DNA of 64,000 nucleotides from Megamerina dolium (lineage: Eukaryota > Arthropoda > Insecta > Diptera > Megamerinidae): contig OY978527.1 of NCBI GenBank assembly GCA_963854835.1, positions 20,028,845-20,092,844 on the forward strand, in the 5' to 3' direction. Positions 21,910 to 34,103 of this stretch are shown here, piece after piece. The notes under the pieces are model-generated. The model was given only the letters and a program-made list of their open reading frames with translations. It was not told where the DNA came from and did not search any database. The translations under genes were made by a program, and so were the position numbers. Positions within the stretch are counted from its first letter, which is position 1. Every line of letters begins with the position of its first letter.

Positions 21910-24900
21910 ATGGTCATCAAGGTTGTACAAATTAACTTGCAGCACTCTCGGGCTGCTACGGACAACCTTGCCGTCTTCTTGGTGGAGGAGGACGTGGATA
22001 TAGCCATTGTCCAGGAACCCTGTGCTGGGCACCGAGATCAAAGGGTTTCCAGGGAAAAACTACAATGTACTCTATAAACGGATCCAAGGTAGGCCTAGAT
22101 CATGCATTATAGCAAAAAACACTTAAATATTTTTCTAATCCCATCGTACAGTTCACACGATGTGACGGTTGCTGACCTATTAACTGACGGCGTAACACTA
22201 AGGGTCGCATCGGTATACATGGCACACGAAAAACCTGCGCCGCCTGAAGAGGTCAGCACACTAGCGCAAGAAAGAGGTGACAGGACCCTTCTTCTCGGGT
22301 GCGACGCCAATGCCAGGCACGCATTATGGGGTAATTCCGAGACTAATGAAAGAGGTGAGTCTTTATTTAACTTTTTAATAAACACAAAATTAGTAGTATG
22401 CAATAGAGGTGACACCCCAACTTTCACCTTTCCAAGCTCGGAGCAGTTTGATGGATGGGCGGAAGTGTTGGATGTCACTTTATTATCAGATAGCGATGTG
22501 ATAGGGGCCAAAAATTGGAGAGTCTCCAGCAAAAACTCCTTTTCTGATCATAGCTGGATACTCTACGATTTGGATCTTCAGGTAGACCCACCCTTGCCAC
22601 ACCGTAATCCCCTTAGAACTAACTGGGCGCGGTTTGAAAATTTAGTTAGAAATAGAATAGGAGGGGCTCCCATTCATAGAATAACATCCATTGATTCACT
22701 AAACAGTAGGGTCGAAATATTAGAAAAAGCTTTCGGTAAGGCCTTTAAAATGTCATGCCCACTGAAATATAGCAAAAAAACTTTCCCCCCCTGGTGGAGC
22801 CAGGAACTGACGGAAGTAAGGAAGAAAGCAAGAGCAGATTACAACTTCAGCTACTCCACTGGAAATTGGCAATTGTACAAAGAAAGCCGGCGGCTGTACA
22901 AGAAAGCTATTAGGAGCGCCAAAAAGGAGGGCTAGAGAGAATTCTGCTCGTCTGTTGAATCTACCAAAGATTCAGCTAGACTAAGCCGTATCTTGTCCAA
23001 AGACCATCCGAATGCTTCTTGGATTAGGAAGCAAGATGGAACTTGGGCGGAAACGGCAGAAGAATCCTTAGGATTACTCTTAAACACACATTCTCCGGGA
23101 TGCAGTCCATACGAAAGCGGAAGTAGTATGAACGAGCGGCGCTCTTACGAGTCACTGCATCTCACAAATGAAATAGTAACGAACGAAAAAATTGCATGGG
23201 CAATTAAAAGTTTTTCACCCTTGAAGTCACCAGGTCCAGACGGGATCATGCCCAAAATGTTACAGGTAACATTGGACTGTGTGCTCCCGTGGCTGGTGCA
23301 AATCTTCAAAGCGTGTCTGAACCTGAAATATGTACCTACTAGCTGGAGGCTAGTAAAGGTGGTCTTCATACCAAAGATTGGCAAGAGAGGACACGAATCA
23401 GCGAAGGATTTCAGACCCATCAGTCTAACCCCTTTCGTATTAAAGACGTTTGAAAGGCTTCTGGATATATACTTAAGGAATTCTCTGGAGAATTCCGTTA
23501 TATCCACTGCCCAACATGCATACCGAAAGGGGAAGTCGACAGAAACGGCTCTCCATGAGGTAGTGCAAACAATAGAGGGATCTCTGGACAACAAACAATA
23601 CACCATGGCTACCTTCTTCGACATAGAGGGTGCATTCAACAATGTTAGTATAGAATCTATCAAACGGGCGTTGATAGAAATAGGAGTGGACGACTGTGTT
23701 ACAAATTGGATTATTTCTATGCTAGTGACTAGGGTCATAAGTTCTAACATGGGCAATATCTCAATGATGATGTGGTGTTAATGGTATCAGGACTGTGCCC
23801 TAGCACGATCAGTGGGATCACGCAAAGGGCGTTAGACGAGCTCAGCTCTTGGGCTATCAGGTGTGGCCTGGGGTTGAATCCGAATAAAACAGAAATACCC
23901 AAATTTGACTTGCCTAAATTAAATCATCAAACCCTTACTCTTTCTTCCAGTGCTAAATACTTGGGGATTATTTTGGACTCCAAGCTTAGCTGGAGGTTAA
24001 ACACTGAAAACTGGGTAAAGAAGGCTTCCATTGCCCTCTATACCTGCAAAAGGAATAGTCTCCAACCAAAACTTACTTTATGGATGTACAAAGCGGTTGT
24101 ACGTCCAATTTTATCGTATGGCTCGGTTGTTTGGTGGAAAGCCTTGGATAAGGCCTACATCATTAATAAACTTTGCAGTATACAAAGGTCAGCATGTGCA
24201 GCGGTAGTCGGAGCTATAAAGTTGTGTCCCGGGTATGCTCTTAACGTTCTGACACACATGCTCCCTATTGATCTATACATCAAGAAAACGGCAACCATGA
24301 CCGCAGTGAGGCTAAAGGAAGCGGGTCACTGGAAGGAGAGAACCTACGGACATGGATGCATACTAACAAGAGAAACGCAATATACGTCTGACAGGACAGA
24401 CTACATCATCCCGAATATGAATTTCAATAGAAACTTCATAGTAGTCTTTCCTTCAAGGAAAGATTGGACTAAGGGATGTCTGTTAAACAGCTTCGACACC
24501 ACAATCTACACGGACGGCTCCAAAATGGATTGTGGCGTAGGAGCAGGTATATATTCCGAAAGATTGAAAGTGGACAAGGTTGTGCGCCTCCCAATTTGTC
24601 TAGCGTATTCCAGGCGGAAGTGTTTGCAATCGGGGAAGCTTGTAGGATACTAATCACTGACTTCAGATTCAAGCCCAATATAGCTATAATATCGGACAGC
24701 CAAGCTGCAATTCAGGCCTGCCTTAAACTCAGCAGTCTTATCCTCCTTCCTAGTGGAACAAAGTAGAAGAAGTCTCAATACACTCAGCGAACGGCACAGC
24801 GTTTCATTGATCTGGGTTCCGGGATACCGGAACATAGAAGGAAACGAAAAAGCCGACGAACTGGCAAGAAACGGATCTGCCATGCAAGAGGCTCTTGCAC

Positions 24901-25337
24901 AACTAGTGTTCATACCGTTGAGCGCAACTAAAAGAGCTATCAACACAAAATATCTACAAATAGCGGATTGTAGGTGGAAAAGTCTTACGAAATGTAAAAC
25001 TAGTAGGTCACTGTGGCCTACATGCAATCATAAACAATCAATGTTACTGATAAACAGGAACCGTAAAGACGTATCTAGACTGACGGCAGTAATTACTGGC
25101 TTCTGGCTCATCGGAGAACAGGGGGCCAAAATGGGATTGTCCCATAACGATTTCTGTCACAGTTGCAACCAAGTGGAAGAAAAGGAAACGGTCTTCCACT
25201 TCCTTTGTAAATGCCCTGCCCTTTGGAAGCAGAGAATGAACACATTAGGCAAACCACTCTTCAACAACATTGAGGAGTTGGCTGAAGTAATCATCAGCAA
25301 CCTCCTAAAGTTTTTAAACAGCACGAACTGGATTTAA
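21910..25337 (+). pseudogene. LOA-1 ORF2: endonuclease, reverse transcriptase, RNase H
   Basis: ATG at 21910 (MVIKVVQINLQHSRAATDNL). Endonuclease motifs are QINLQHSR, VQEP, LGCDANARHALWG, DVTLLS and SDHSWI. Reverse transcriptase motifs are SPGPDGIMPKML, PKIGKRGHESAKDFRPISL, HAYRKGKSTETALHEVV and TFFDIEGAFNNVS. Then about 23757 the text jumps from SNMGNIS straight to DDVVLMVSG, so the block with PQGG and the start of YADD is deleted. RNase H follows (TIYTDGSKMDCGVGAGIY, AEVFAIGEA, ISDSQAAIQA, NEKADELARNG), then a C-x2-C-x-H-x-C motif (CHSCNQVEEKETVFHFLCKC). A frameshift lies near 22050, a TAG at 22933 and a frameshift near 24600. Confidence 0.87.
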
Positions 25338-25468
25338 CCGTGCTGCCCACACAAACAACCTAACGAACAGTTGGAAGCGAGGATGTGGTAACAAAACGGT
25401 GCGTAAGCGCTATTTGGACTCATGGATGAGTCACCACTTCAACCAACCAACCAACCAACATCAATGAT

Positions 25469-26128
25469 TTTGGAATCAAGTACAATTAAACTCTATCATC
25501 TATCTCTATCGTCTATCAGCTTCAAGCTTCAATTCGAGACAACAGCTTCGAAGAATCAATGGGACGATAGGGACAAGGCTGCTGCTTTAATAGTTGCATT
25601 AAAAAGTAATACTGCAGAAGTGTTGCAGACGGTGACAGAAAAAGATCGTGGTCGGTACCAATCACTGATGGACACACTCCAGCACAAATATTGAAACGAA
25701 TATAAAAGTAATTTGTTTATCGAGGCGTTTATCGATGGAATACGTGATGGAGAAACTAAGCGTGCCCTAGTCATGGCACCAAGAAGTACTTATCCAGAAC
25801 AGTCAGTAGTGCCTTGACGTATGAGACAACCAGCTTAATGTGTCGACCAACGCCACGAGTGCGTCAGCTGGAAGCAGAAACATCGGATCTGGTTGAAGCA
25901 GTATGTCAGGTAGTTAAGTGAGTAGTGCAGCCTGAAGAAAAAACAACAGGACTACATGAAAATAAATTGACTGGTAAGTGCTTCATTTGCGACAAACGAG
26001 GACACATGGCGCGTAATTGCCACCAATCGATTGTGAAGCCTAAAGGAAGAAAAAGAAATCAAGGGAGAAATAATTTTACTGGTAAGTGTTTCATATGCGA
26101 CAAAAGAGGGAATATGGCGCGTGATTGA
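25469..26128 (+). pseudogene. gypsy G1 gag C-terminal part with two CCHC zinc knuckles
   Basis: A capsid-like segment runs to 25694 (WDDRDKAAALIVALKSNTAE, LLQTVTEKDRGRYQ-like). After frame breaks come two zinc knuckles, CFICDKRGHMARNCH at about 25979 and CFICDKRGNMARD at about 26087. The second has lost its last Cys: the TGC expected after the Asp codon is a TGA stop. Knuckles of this type bind the RNA genome in gypsy gag. Confidence 0.8.
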
Positions 26129-26159
26129 CGCCTACGACTCAAGCAACCAATATCGAAAT

Positions 26160-27480
26160 CTCAAGGACAACGAGCATGGTAAACATCGTTCTCGAGTAGG
26201 AAACCAGAATCACATTGTCTATATACGATTTATCAATGTCTGACCGGAAGAGTCATGGACAACCGAACGTTTTCAAGAAGAATTTAATGGAATGACCCAG
26301 ATCTCGTAAAGTTTATGAAATACCAAGAGCAGGGCGTATGTCCAGAGTGGCAAGAAATGGCTAATGGGAGTCCAACAGCAGAGGCACATTGGGTGCAATA
26401 GCAGAGCCTACACTTGCAAGATGGATGTTTATTCCGAGCATGGGAAAGTGAAGATGAAAAATCACCAATGATCTTCTAGTGGTACCCAAAGCAAGAATAA
26501 ATGAAGTGATAGCTGAGTATCACAATGCTTCCAGTGGAGGGCATTTGGGCATCACCAACACCTCAAGAAAATAAAGAAACGATTTTATTGGTTGGATGCC
26601 ACGATCATGTCGCAGATTGGATACGTAAGTGTTAACTACTAAGAAAGGTCGAAGGAAAATGCATCAATACACTGTAGGTGCTCCATTTGAGCGAATTGAT
26701 ATGGGTATAGCTGGACCATTTCCGACAAGCAACGCATGGAACAAGTCTGTTCTGGTGGTTATAGATTATTTGTGTAAATGGCTTGAAGTATACCCCATTC
26801 CAAACCAAGAAGCTAGTACAGTTGTCGATGTATTCGTCAACCAATGGATTACTCGTTTCGGTGTACCGATGGAGTTACCCTCGGACCAAGGTCGTAATTC
26901 CGAATCAGTTGTATTTTAAGACATGTGCAGTATGTTGGGTATACACAAAACATGTACAACACTTTGCATCCACTATCTGATGGCATAGTAGAACGGTTTA
27001 ACCACACCCTGGAGGAATTACTGAGAAAGGTCGTAGATAAATACGATACCATATACCAATGTTTCTAATGGCATATTGATGCGGACAAAATGATACGACT
27101 ACCACTACATCAGCAATGGCAATATTTGGGAACGAGTTAAAACTGCCAGTTGATTTAAAATTTGGAGCAGCAACACCAGCGAGTTCAAGCGAAAGTAATT
27201 ACACTAGCAAAAAGCGGAAACAGTTGGATGAAGTATATCAGTTCATCAGAGAGTGGTCGCAGATGATAAGCGACAATATGAAGGCCAGGTATGACTTAAA
27301 ACAAATTCCAAAGGGTTCTATGAAGCAGAGCTTGCAATGCTTCATAATTCAAAACGAAAGAAAGCCTAAACTACAGACTCATTGGGAAAGGCCCTGTAGG
27401 ATTATAGCAAAGAGAACAGTACTCGACAGAAAAAAAGTACCTAAAGAAAGTATGTTTTTTAATCTAAGCTTGAGCCATTC
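26160..27480 (+). pseudogene. gypsy G1 pol remnant with integrase core
   Basis: The integrase core is at 26629-26919: PFERIDMGIAGPFPTSNAWN, VVIDYLCKWLEVYPIPNQEA (first catalytic Asp in VIDY), then ITRFGVPMELPSDQGRNSES (second Asp). The Glu motif can be read around 26990 (VERF). The region 27116-27330 reads MAIFGNELKLPVD, which usually reads ELxYGxxLRLP in gypsy, followed by a charged tail. Between 26130 and 26600 only scraps are seen and the reverse transcriptase is absent. Confidence 0.75.
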
Positions 27481-27778
27481 AACAAAAAAAATGGCACTCG
27501 TTTATTCTTCCAAAGAAGCGTTTCCGAGATATTCGCGAAAAACATGATTTTTGCACTTTTTTTAGTTAATAGGAAAAATCTCGAAAATGATTTATCTATA
27601 TAATATGATATGCAGATCATTCGAAAGCCACGGTTTTTTTCTTTCTGACAATGTGCCGCCTGTTATACTTATGTGGCCTTTACAACCGAAATTTGATTTA
27701 GGCCGAATCTAACATGCTTCTCAAGCCAGGTTTTTCCTTCTCTAGTCTTGCGTAAGACTTTTCTCTCGAAAACTCTCA

Positions 27779-28195
27779 TCAGAGGTGAAATTGTGCAAGC
27801 TTCGACCCCTTATATAAGGACAGGCATGAGATAGACTTGTAGAGTGTGGTATTCGTTGCTCGAGTGAGAGCTCGACTTATGAATTGCTCACCTAGCCCAA
27901 AGTAGCACCTGTTAGCAAGAGTTATCCATCGCCATATCTCCAGGCTGGCGTCATTGCTGGTGTTAATGCTGGTACCAAAATAGACAAAGTCCTCTACTAC
28001 TTTAAAAGCGTAATTATCAACAGTGACGATCTGTCCAAGACGCCGAAACTCTTTGCTTGTTGACAGTAGGTACTTCGTCTTGCTCTCGTTCACCGTAAGA
28101 CCCATTCGACGCGACTCTCTTTCCAACTCTGAGAATCCTGCACTTACTGCTCGCGAGATCATGCCGATTATGTCAATATCATCAGAAGATTGAAG
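27779..28195 (-). pseudogene. RTE-like remnant, C-terminal reverse transcriptase part (copy A)
   Basis: Motifs are DDIDIIG (the end of YADD; the start is replaced by insert sequence), GFSELERESRRMGLTVNESK, TKYLLSTSKEFRRLGQIVTV, FVYFGTSINTSNDASLEI and WITLANRCYFGL. The frame opens only through the junction with a jockey-like LINE at about 28196. The matching N-terminal part lies at 29905-30345. Confidence 0.82.
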
Positions 28196-29905
28196 ATTTT
28201 TTTTCACAATTTTTTTTGCACCTACCCATTGGGTAATTAGCAATATTTAATAATTATTACAATTCAATTTCTAGAGGAAATAACCATTGCTGTACCTCTT
28301 TCTAAATTAATATTTCAAAATAATTTATAATATAAGAATATTTTCCTATCTTATAAATGATGATGCAAATCTTTTCAGTCTATGTGTTGTTCTTGCGTTG
28401 CTTCTCAGTTCACTCGCGAGTACATTTGGATGATGCTCTAGTCGTTTTAGGTAACTTCGGTTATATTTGAGTATTTCTTCTTGAACTGTTGGCAATTTGA
28501 GATCATGATGTATCCTATAATTTGTGACGTACCACGTAACACTTTGGACTGAAACCTTTGTATGATGGCAATGTTCGATTTTGAGGCTGTTCCCCACAGT
28601 GGGATTCCGTATGACCATATTGGCTTAACAACTGATTTATAAAAAGTAATTTGTTGTCTAGAGATAATTGTGAGTTACGACCAATTAACCACTGCAATTT
28701 TGTAAACCTTATACCTAGCTGTTTCCTTTTTGTAAATATATGTTTCTGCCATGTGAGCTTTCTGTCCAGATGGAGCCCAAGATATTTGCCGTTATCTTCC
28801 TGAGGTAAGTATTCACTGTTAAGTGTCACGGGTGGACAAATTTGTCTGCGTGTTGTATATGTCACCTGAACGAATTTGGAAGTGTTTACCTTCAGCTTCC
28901 ATTTATTCAGCCATATTTGTATATTATTTAAGCTAATTTGGAGATACATTGAGGCAGTGTTTAGATTAGCATGACTTGCCAAAACTACAGTATAATCAGC
29001 GAACGTATTCTCTGTTGTTGACAAGTCAGCAGTAAATATAGTGTAGAGAACCGGACCCAATACGCTACCCTGCGGAATACTGGAGGTTATTTCGAATATT
29101 GGCGTATGTTCTTCGTTAAATTTGACCATAAAATTCCTTCGCGTCAAATATGATATAAGAATTTCATAATAAGGGTTTGGAAGAGTTTTTTTTCAGATTG
29201 TATAGCAAGCCATTGTGCCAAACTTTATCAAAGGCTTGCGTTATATCTAAGAATACAGCTGTGCAGTATTGTTTATTATCGATGGTAGTATTAATCACTC
29301 TGTAAACTCTATGTAATTATTCTACCGTTACGTGATCCTCCCTGAACCCAAACTGGTGATCATGTATTAGTTGCTTGTCATACATTATTGGTTTTAAGGT
29401 GCTTAATAATATTTTTTCAAAAACTTTGCTGACAATGAGTAAAAGGCCTATCGGCCTGTATGAGGTGACAAGTTCAAGAGATTTTTCTGGTTTAGGAATA
29501 AGAATTATTTACGATACTTTCCATTGTAATGGAAAATAGCCAAGTCTAGCAATCTCATTAAATAACTGTGTTATAAATCTAAAACCTATTTCCGGTAGTT
29601 CTTGAAGTATTTTTGCAGTAATTATGTCGAAGCGGGGCTTTTTTTTGTTTCAGTGCTAAACATGCTTTCTTTACCACAGCTTGTGTTATGGTTGGTATCG
29701 GAAGACCCATTTGACCAGCGGATTCGAGGAAAGATTTTATCACGTTTTCATCCATATTTGAAGCATTCTGCAGAAATGGTTGGAATGCGTTTGAGAGGTG
29801 ATTTGCGAAATTGGCTGCCTTGTCTTTGTCTGTTTTGGCCCAATCTCCATTAGCCGTCCTAATCGGGGGTATAGTGTTGAAGATAGTGCATTATGTCATA
29901 TTATT
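28196..29905 (-). mobile_element. jockey-like non-LTR retrotransposon, 5'-truncated (copy A)
   Basis: Inserted into the RTE remnant, splitting its reverse transcriptase. On the minus strand the order is an endonuclease/reverse transcriptase linker (TANGDWAKTDKDKA), the reverse transcriptase (LGYFPLQWKVS, IPKPEKSLELVTSYRPIGLL, HDHQFGFREDHVTVE, FLDITQAFDKVWHNGLLYN), SSIPQGSVLGPVLYTIFTAD, the active-site FADYTVVLAS (usually FADDTA), YLGLHLDRKLTWQKHI, a C-terminal domain and a poly-A-like tail, seen as T runs at 28197-28220. The second catalytic Asp of FADD is Tyr, and several stops interrupt the frame. Confidence 0.82.
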
Positions 29906-30345
29906 TTCTCCATAATAACGACTTGTCTGAAACCCCGTTTGGTATTAAACGACGGGGAGAGGTCATTCCCAATTTTCACTACACAACGGGAGTTACACAG
30001 TGTCATTTTGCAAAGCCAAATGAGCTTCCCAGATATACCGAACTCAGGCATTGTTGTGTAGGGGTAGTTGCTTACCGGATTTGTGTCGATCTGTTTTTCT
30101 TGAGTCTTCTCGAGGATTTGGCGTAGCGTCAAAATCTGGTCGATGGTAGATTTACCAGGTCACACAGATAATGTTCAATCAAGTTGTTAAGGATAGGCTT
30201 CAATCTTTTACACAGTACGCTCGATAGAACATTGTATGCGATGCTAAGGAGACTTATTCTACGGTAGCTGGCGCAAATTGTGGGATATCCTTTCTTATAT
30301 ACGGGACCGAGAACACTCTCCAATCACCAGGCATACTGTTTGTCA
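29905..30345 (-). pseudogene. RTE-like remnant, N-terminal reverse transcriptase part (copy A)
   Basis: Motifs are PVYKKGYPTICASYRRISLL, SIAYNVLSSVLCKRLKPILN, MTLRQILEKTQEKQIDTN and then GISGKLIWLCKMTL. RGFRQ stops at the junction with the jockey-like LINE. An internal segment between the last two blocks has been lost. It continues in the fragment at 27779-28195. Confidence 0.8.
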
Positions 30346-30445
30346 CCCTGTACTTAAACAGATGAAAGTACCCGTTATGTGGCACACGTCGCATTAATTA
30401 TTGTTTGATCTGTGTTATCATTCTCTTGGTATCATCAGTCGTAAT

Positions 30446-31157
30446 TAGGGTTGCCAGACGGGCCTGATTTGGCCTGATTGTCAAGTTTTTTAATGCGCGT
30501 CAAGTGTCAAGTGAAAAAGTGATTTGTCAATGTTTTTTGTAAGTTAATTTTTTTCTCAAATTTATGCTAGCTACATATGTAATAATACTTAAAAAAAGTA
30601 AGATTATATTTCTAAAAAACACATCGAAAGAGCATATTTTTACTATCAATACAACTAAGGAGCATTTCGAATTTCACTGTTTCAGCAGAAACTACAATTG
30701 AAACACAAATTGCACGGGCTGAACTATTATGTGTATTTCATAACAGCTATAACAGCTTAGATTGCCAAATGAAAATGAGTTCTACTATATACTGCGACAG
30801 TAAAATTGCCAACAAAATAACATGTGGACGTACAAAATCAGCAGCTATAACAAGAAATGTTATGGGTCCATATTCGCAAGAAAAAGTTGCTAAAGTCTTA
30901 AAAGAATGTTGGTATTATTCCGTAAGTAGCGATGCGTAAAAATCGGTAACGTAAAAACCTATCCGTATGCTGTACAATATTTTGATCCCGAAACTGGGAT
31001 ACGTAAACAAATTTTAGATTTTTACGAAGATCCTGATGAAGCATCTAAGGATATTTTTGGTAATATTATTAGAATTACAAATGTTAATAAATTATAAATT
31101 GAACAAATTACATCGTATAGTGCTGATAACGCAAATGTTAATTACGGTTTATATAAT
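30446..31157 (+). mobile_element. hAT element 5' end, truncated by the tandem duplication
   Basis: Starts TAGGGTTGCCAGA after the 8-bp site GTCGTAAT (30438-30445). Identical to 34104-34815 but cut off at 31157-31160, where copy B of the duplication begins. There is no 3' end here. Confidence 0.88.
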
Positions 31158-31436
31158 ATATATTCTTCCAAAGAAGCGTTTCCGAGATATTCGCGAAAAA
31201 CATGATTTTTGCACTTTTTTTAGTTAATAGGAAAAATCTCGAAAATGATTTATCTATATAATATGATATGCAGATCATTCGAAAGCCACGGTTTTTTTCT
31301 TTCTGACAATGTGCCGCCTGTTATACTTATGTGGCCTTTACAACCGAAATTTGATTTAGGCCGAATCTAACATGCTTCTCAAGCCAGGTTTTTCCTTCTC
31401 TAGTCTTGCGTAAGACTTTTCTCTCGAAAACTCTCA

Positions 31437-31853
31437 TCAGAGGTGAAATTGTGCAAGCTTCGACCCCTTATATAAGGACAGGCATGAGATAGACTTGTAG
31501 AGTGTGGTATTCGTTGCTCGAGTGAGAGCTCGACTTATGAATTGCTCACCTAGCCCAAAGTAGCACCTGTTAGCAAGAGTTATCCATCGCCATATCTCCA
31601 GGCTGGCGTCATTGCTGGTGTTAATGCTGGTACCAAAATAGACAAAGTCCTCTACTACTTTAAAAGCGTAATTATCAACAGTGACGATCTGTCCAAGACG
31701 CCGAAACTCTTTGCTTGTTGACAGTAGGTACTTCGTCTTGCTCTCGTTCACCGTAAGACCCATTCGACGCGACTCTCTTTCCAACTCTGAGAATCCTGCA
31801 CTTACTGCTCGCGAGATCATGCCGATTATGTCAATATCATCAGAAGATTGAAG
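31437..31853 (-). pseudogene. RTE-like remnant, C-terminal part (copy B)
   Basis: Identical to the fragment at 27779-28195, including MGLTVNESKTKYLLSTS and the broken start of the YADD block. Confidence 0.82.
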
Positions 31854-33563
31854 ATTTTTTTTCACAATTTTTTTTGCACCTACCCATTGGGTAATTAGCA
31901 ATATTTAATAATTATTACAATTCAATTTCTAGAGGAAATAACCATTGCTGTACCTCTTTCTAAATTAATATTTCAAAATAATTTATAATATAAGAATATT
32001 TTCCTATCTTATAAATGATGATGCAAATCTTTTCAGTCTATGTGTTGTTCTTGCGTTGCTTCTCAGTTCACTCGCGAGTACATTTGGATGATGCTCTAGT
32101 CGTTTTAGGTAACTTCGGTTATATTTGAGTATTTCTTCTTGAACTGTTGGCAATTTGAGATCATGATGTATCCTATAATTTGTGACGTACCACGTAACAC
32201 TTTGGACTGAAACCTTTGTATGATGGCAATGTTCGATTTTGAGGCTGTTCCCCACAGTGGGATTCCGTATGACCATATTGGCTTAACAACTGATTTATAA
32301 AAAGTAATTTGTTGTCTAGAGATAATTGTGAGTTACGACCAATTAACCACTGCAATTTTGTAAACCTTATACCTAGCTGTTTCCTTTTTGTAAATATATG
32401 TTTCTGCCATGTGAGCTTTCTGTCCAGATGGAGCCCAAGATATTTGCCGTTATCTTCCTGAGGTAAGTATTCACTGTTAAGTGTCACGGGTGGACAAATT
32501 TGTCTGCGTGTTGTATATGTCACCTGAACGAATTTGGAAGTGTTTACCTTCAGCTTCCATTTATTCAGCCATATTTGTATATTATTTAAGCTAATTTGGA
32601 GATACATTGAGGCAGTGTTTAGATTAGCATGACTTGCCAAAACTACAGTATAATCAGCGAACGTATTCTCTGTTGTTGACAAGTCAGCAGTAAATATAGT
32701 GTAGAGAACCGGACCCAATACGCTACCCTGCGGAATACTGGAGGTTATTTCGAATATTGGCGTATGTTCTTCGTTAAATTTGACCATAAAATTCCTTCGC
32801 GTCAAATATGATATAAGAATTTCATAATAAGGGTTTGGAAGAGTTTTTTTTCAGATTGTATAGCAAGCCATTGTGCCAAACTTTATCAAAGGCTTGCGTT
32901 ATATCTAAGAATACAGCTGTGCAGTATTGTTTATTATCGATGGTAGTATTAATCACTCTGTAAACTCTATGTAATTATTCTACCGTTACGTGATCCTCCC
33001 TGAACCCAAACTGGTGATCATGTATTAGTTGCTTGTCATACATTATTGGTTTTAAGGTGCTTAATAATATTTTTTCAAAAACTTTGCTGACAATGAGTAA
33101 AAGGCCTATCGGCCTGTATGAGGTGACAAGTTCAAGAGATTTTTCTGGTTTAGGAATAAGAATTATTTACGATACTTTCCATTGTAATGGAAAATAGCCA
33201 AGTCTAGCAATCTCATTAAATAACTGTGTTATAAATCTAAAACCTATTTCCGGTAGTTCTTGAAGTATTTTTGCAGTAATTATGTCGAAGCGGGGCTTTT
33301 TTTTGTTTCAGTGCTAAACATGCTTTCTTTACCACAGCTTGTGTTATGGTTGGTATCGGAAGACCCATTTGACCAGCGGATTCGAGGAAAGATTTTATCA
33401 CGTTTTCATCCATATTTGAAGCATTCTGCAGAAATGGTTGGAATGCGTTTGAGAGGTGATTTGCGAAATTGGCTGCCTTGTCTTTGTCTGTTTTGGCCCA
33501 ATCTCCATTAGCCGTCCTAATCGGGGGTATAGTGTTGAAGATAGTGCATTATGTCATATTATT
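31854..33563 (-). mobile_element. jockey-like non-LTR retrotransposon (copy B)
   Basis: Duplicate of 28196-29905, with the same FADY active-site change, the same stops and the same T-run tail. This shows the damage predates the duplication. Confidence 0.82.
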
Positions 33564-34003
33564 TTCTCCATAATAACGACTTGTCTGAAACCCCGTTTGG
33601 TATTAAACGACGGGGAGAGGTCATTCCCAATTTTCACTACACAACGGGAGTTACACAGTGTCATTTTGCAAAGCCAAATGAGCTTCCCAGATATACCGAA
33701 CTCAGGCATTGTTGTGTAGGGGTAGTTGCTTACCGGATTTGTGTCGATCTGTTTTTCTTGAGTCTTCTCGAGGATTTGGCGTAGCGTCAAAATCTGGTCG
33801 ATGGTAGATTTACCAGGTCACACAGATAATGTTCAATCAAGTTGTTAAGGATAGGCTTCAATCTTTTACACAGTACGCTCGATAGAACATTGTATGCGAT
33901 GCTAAGGAGACTTATTCTACGGTAGCTGGCGCAAATTGTGGGATATCCTTTCTTATATACGGGACCGAGAACACTCTCCAATCACCAGGCATACTGTTTG
34001 TCA
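33563..34003 (-). pseudogene. RTE-like remnant, N-terminal part (copy B)
   Basis: Duplicate of 29905-30345 (PVYKKGYPTICASYRRISLL). It ends about 100 bp before the hAT target duplication. Confidence 0.8.
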
Positions 34004-34103
34004 CCCTGTACTTAAACAGATGAAAGTACCCGTTATGTGGCACACGTCGCATTAATTATTGTTTGATCTGTGTTATCATTCTCTTGGTATCATCAGTCGT
34101 AAT

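Larger units (their letters stand above)
20380..25457 (+). mobile_element. LOA-like non-LTR retrotransposon (LOA-1), full length with target duplication
   Basis: Flanked by ACATCAATGAT at 20369-20379 and 25458-25468. It starts GGGGGTAAACGG and ends with a (CCAA)n tail, so the 5' end seems complete at 5078 bp. The GC content is visibly higher than the surroundings. Order: 5' UTR, ORF1 (20890-21907), ORF2 (21910-25337: endonuclease, reverse transcriptase, RNase H, Cys/His motif), 3' UTR. A C-terminal RNase H and the DIEGAF reverse transcriptase motif favour the LOA/Bilbo group; the clade is inferred by eye. Both ORFs are broken. Confidence 0.85.
19585..27502 (+). mobile_element. gypsy-type LTR retrotransposon G1, interrupted by a LOA-like LINE
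   Basis: In order: LTR end (to 19784), primer-binding site, gag 5' part (19813-20379), LOA-1 LINE (20380-25457), gag 3' part (25469-25694), two zinc knuckles (25973-26128), a decayed protease/polymerase region, integrase (26629-27060) and a C-terminal piece (27116-27480). The reverse transcriptase is largely gone, since there is too little sequence between the knuckles and the integrase. The 3' LTR is missing: the tandem duplication starts at 27503. G1 also exists as a solo LTR at 58.6-63.0 kb. Confidence 0.82.
27503..31160. repeat. tandem duplication, copy A (3658 bp)
   Basis: Every position from 27503 to 31157 has an apparently identical partner 3658 bp downstream. All open frames in the two copies translate identically. 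Copy A starts at TATTCTTCC, inside or at the end of G1, and ends within the hAT element, where it runs straight into the start of copy B. Contents: unassigned 27503-27780, RTE remnant 3' part, jockey-like LINE, RTE remnant 5' part, and 712 bp of hAT 5' end. Confidence 0.95.
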
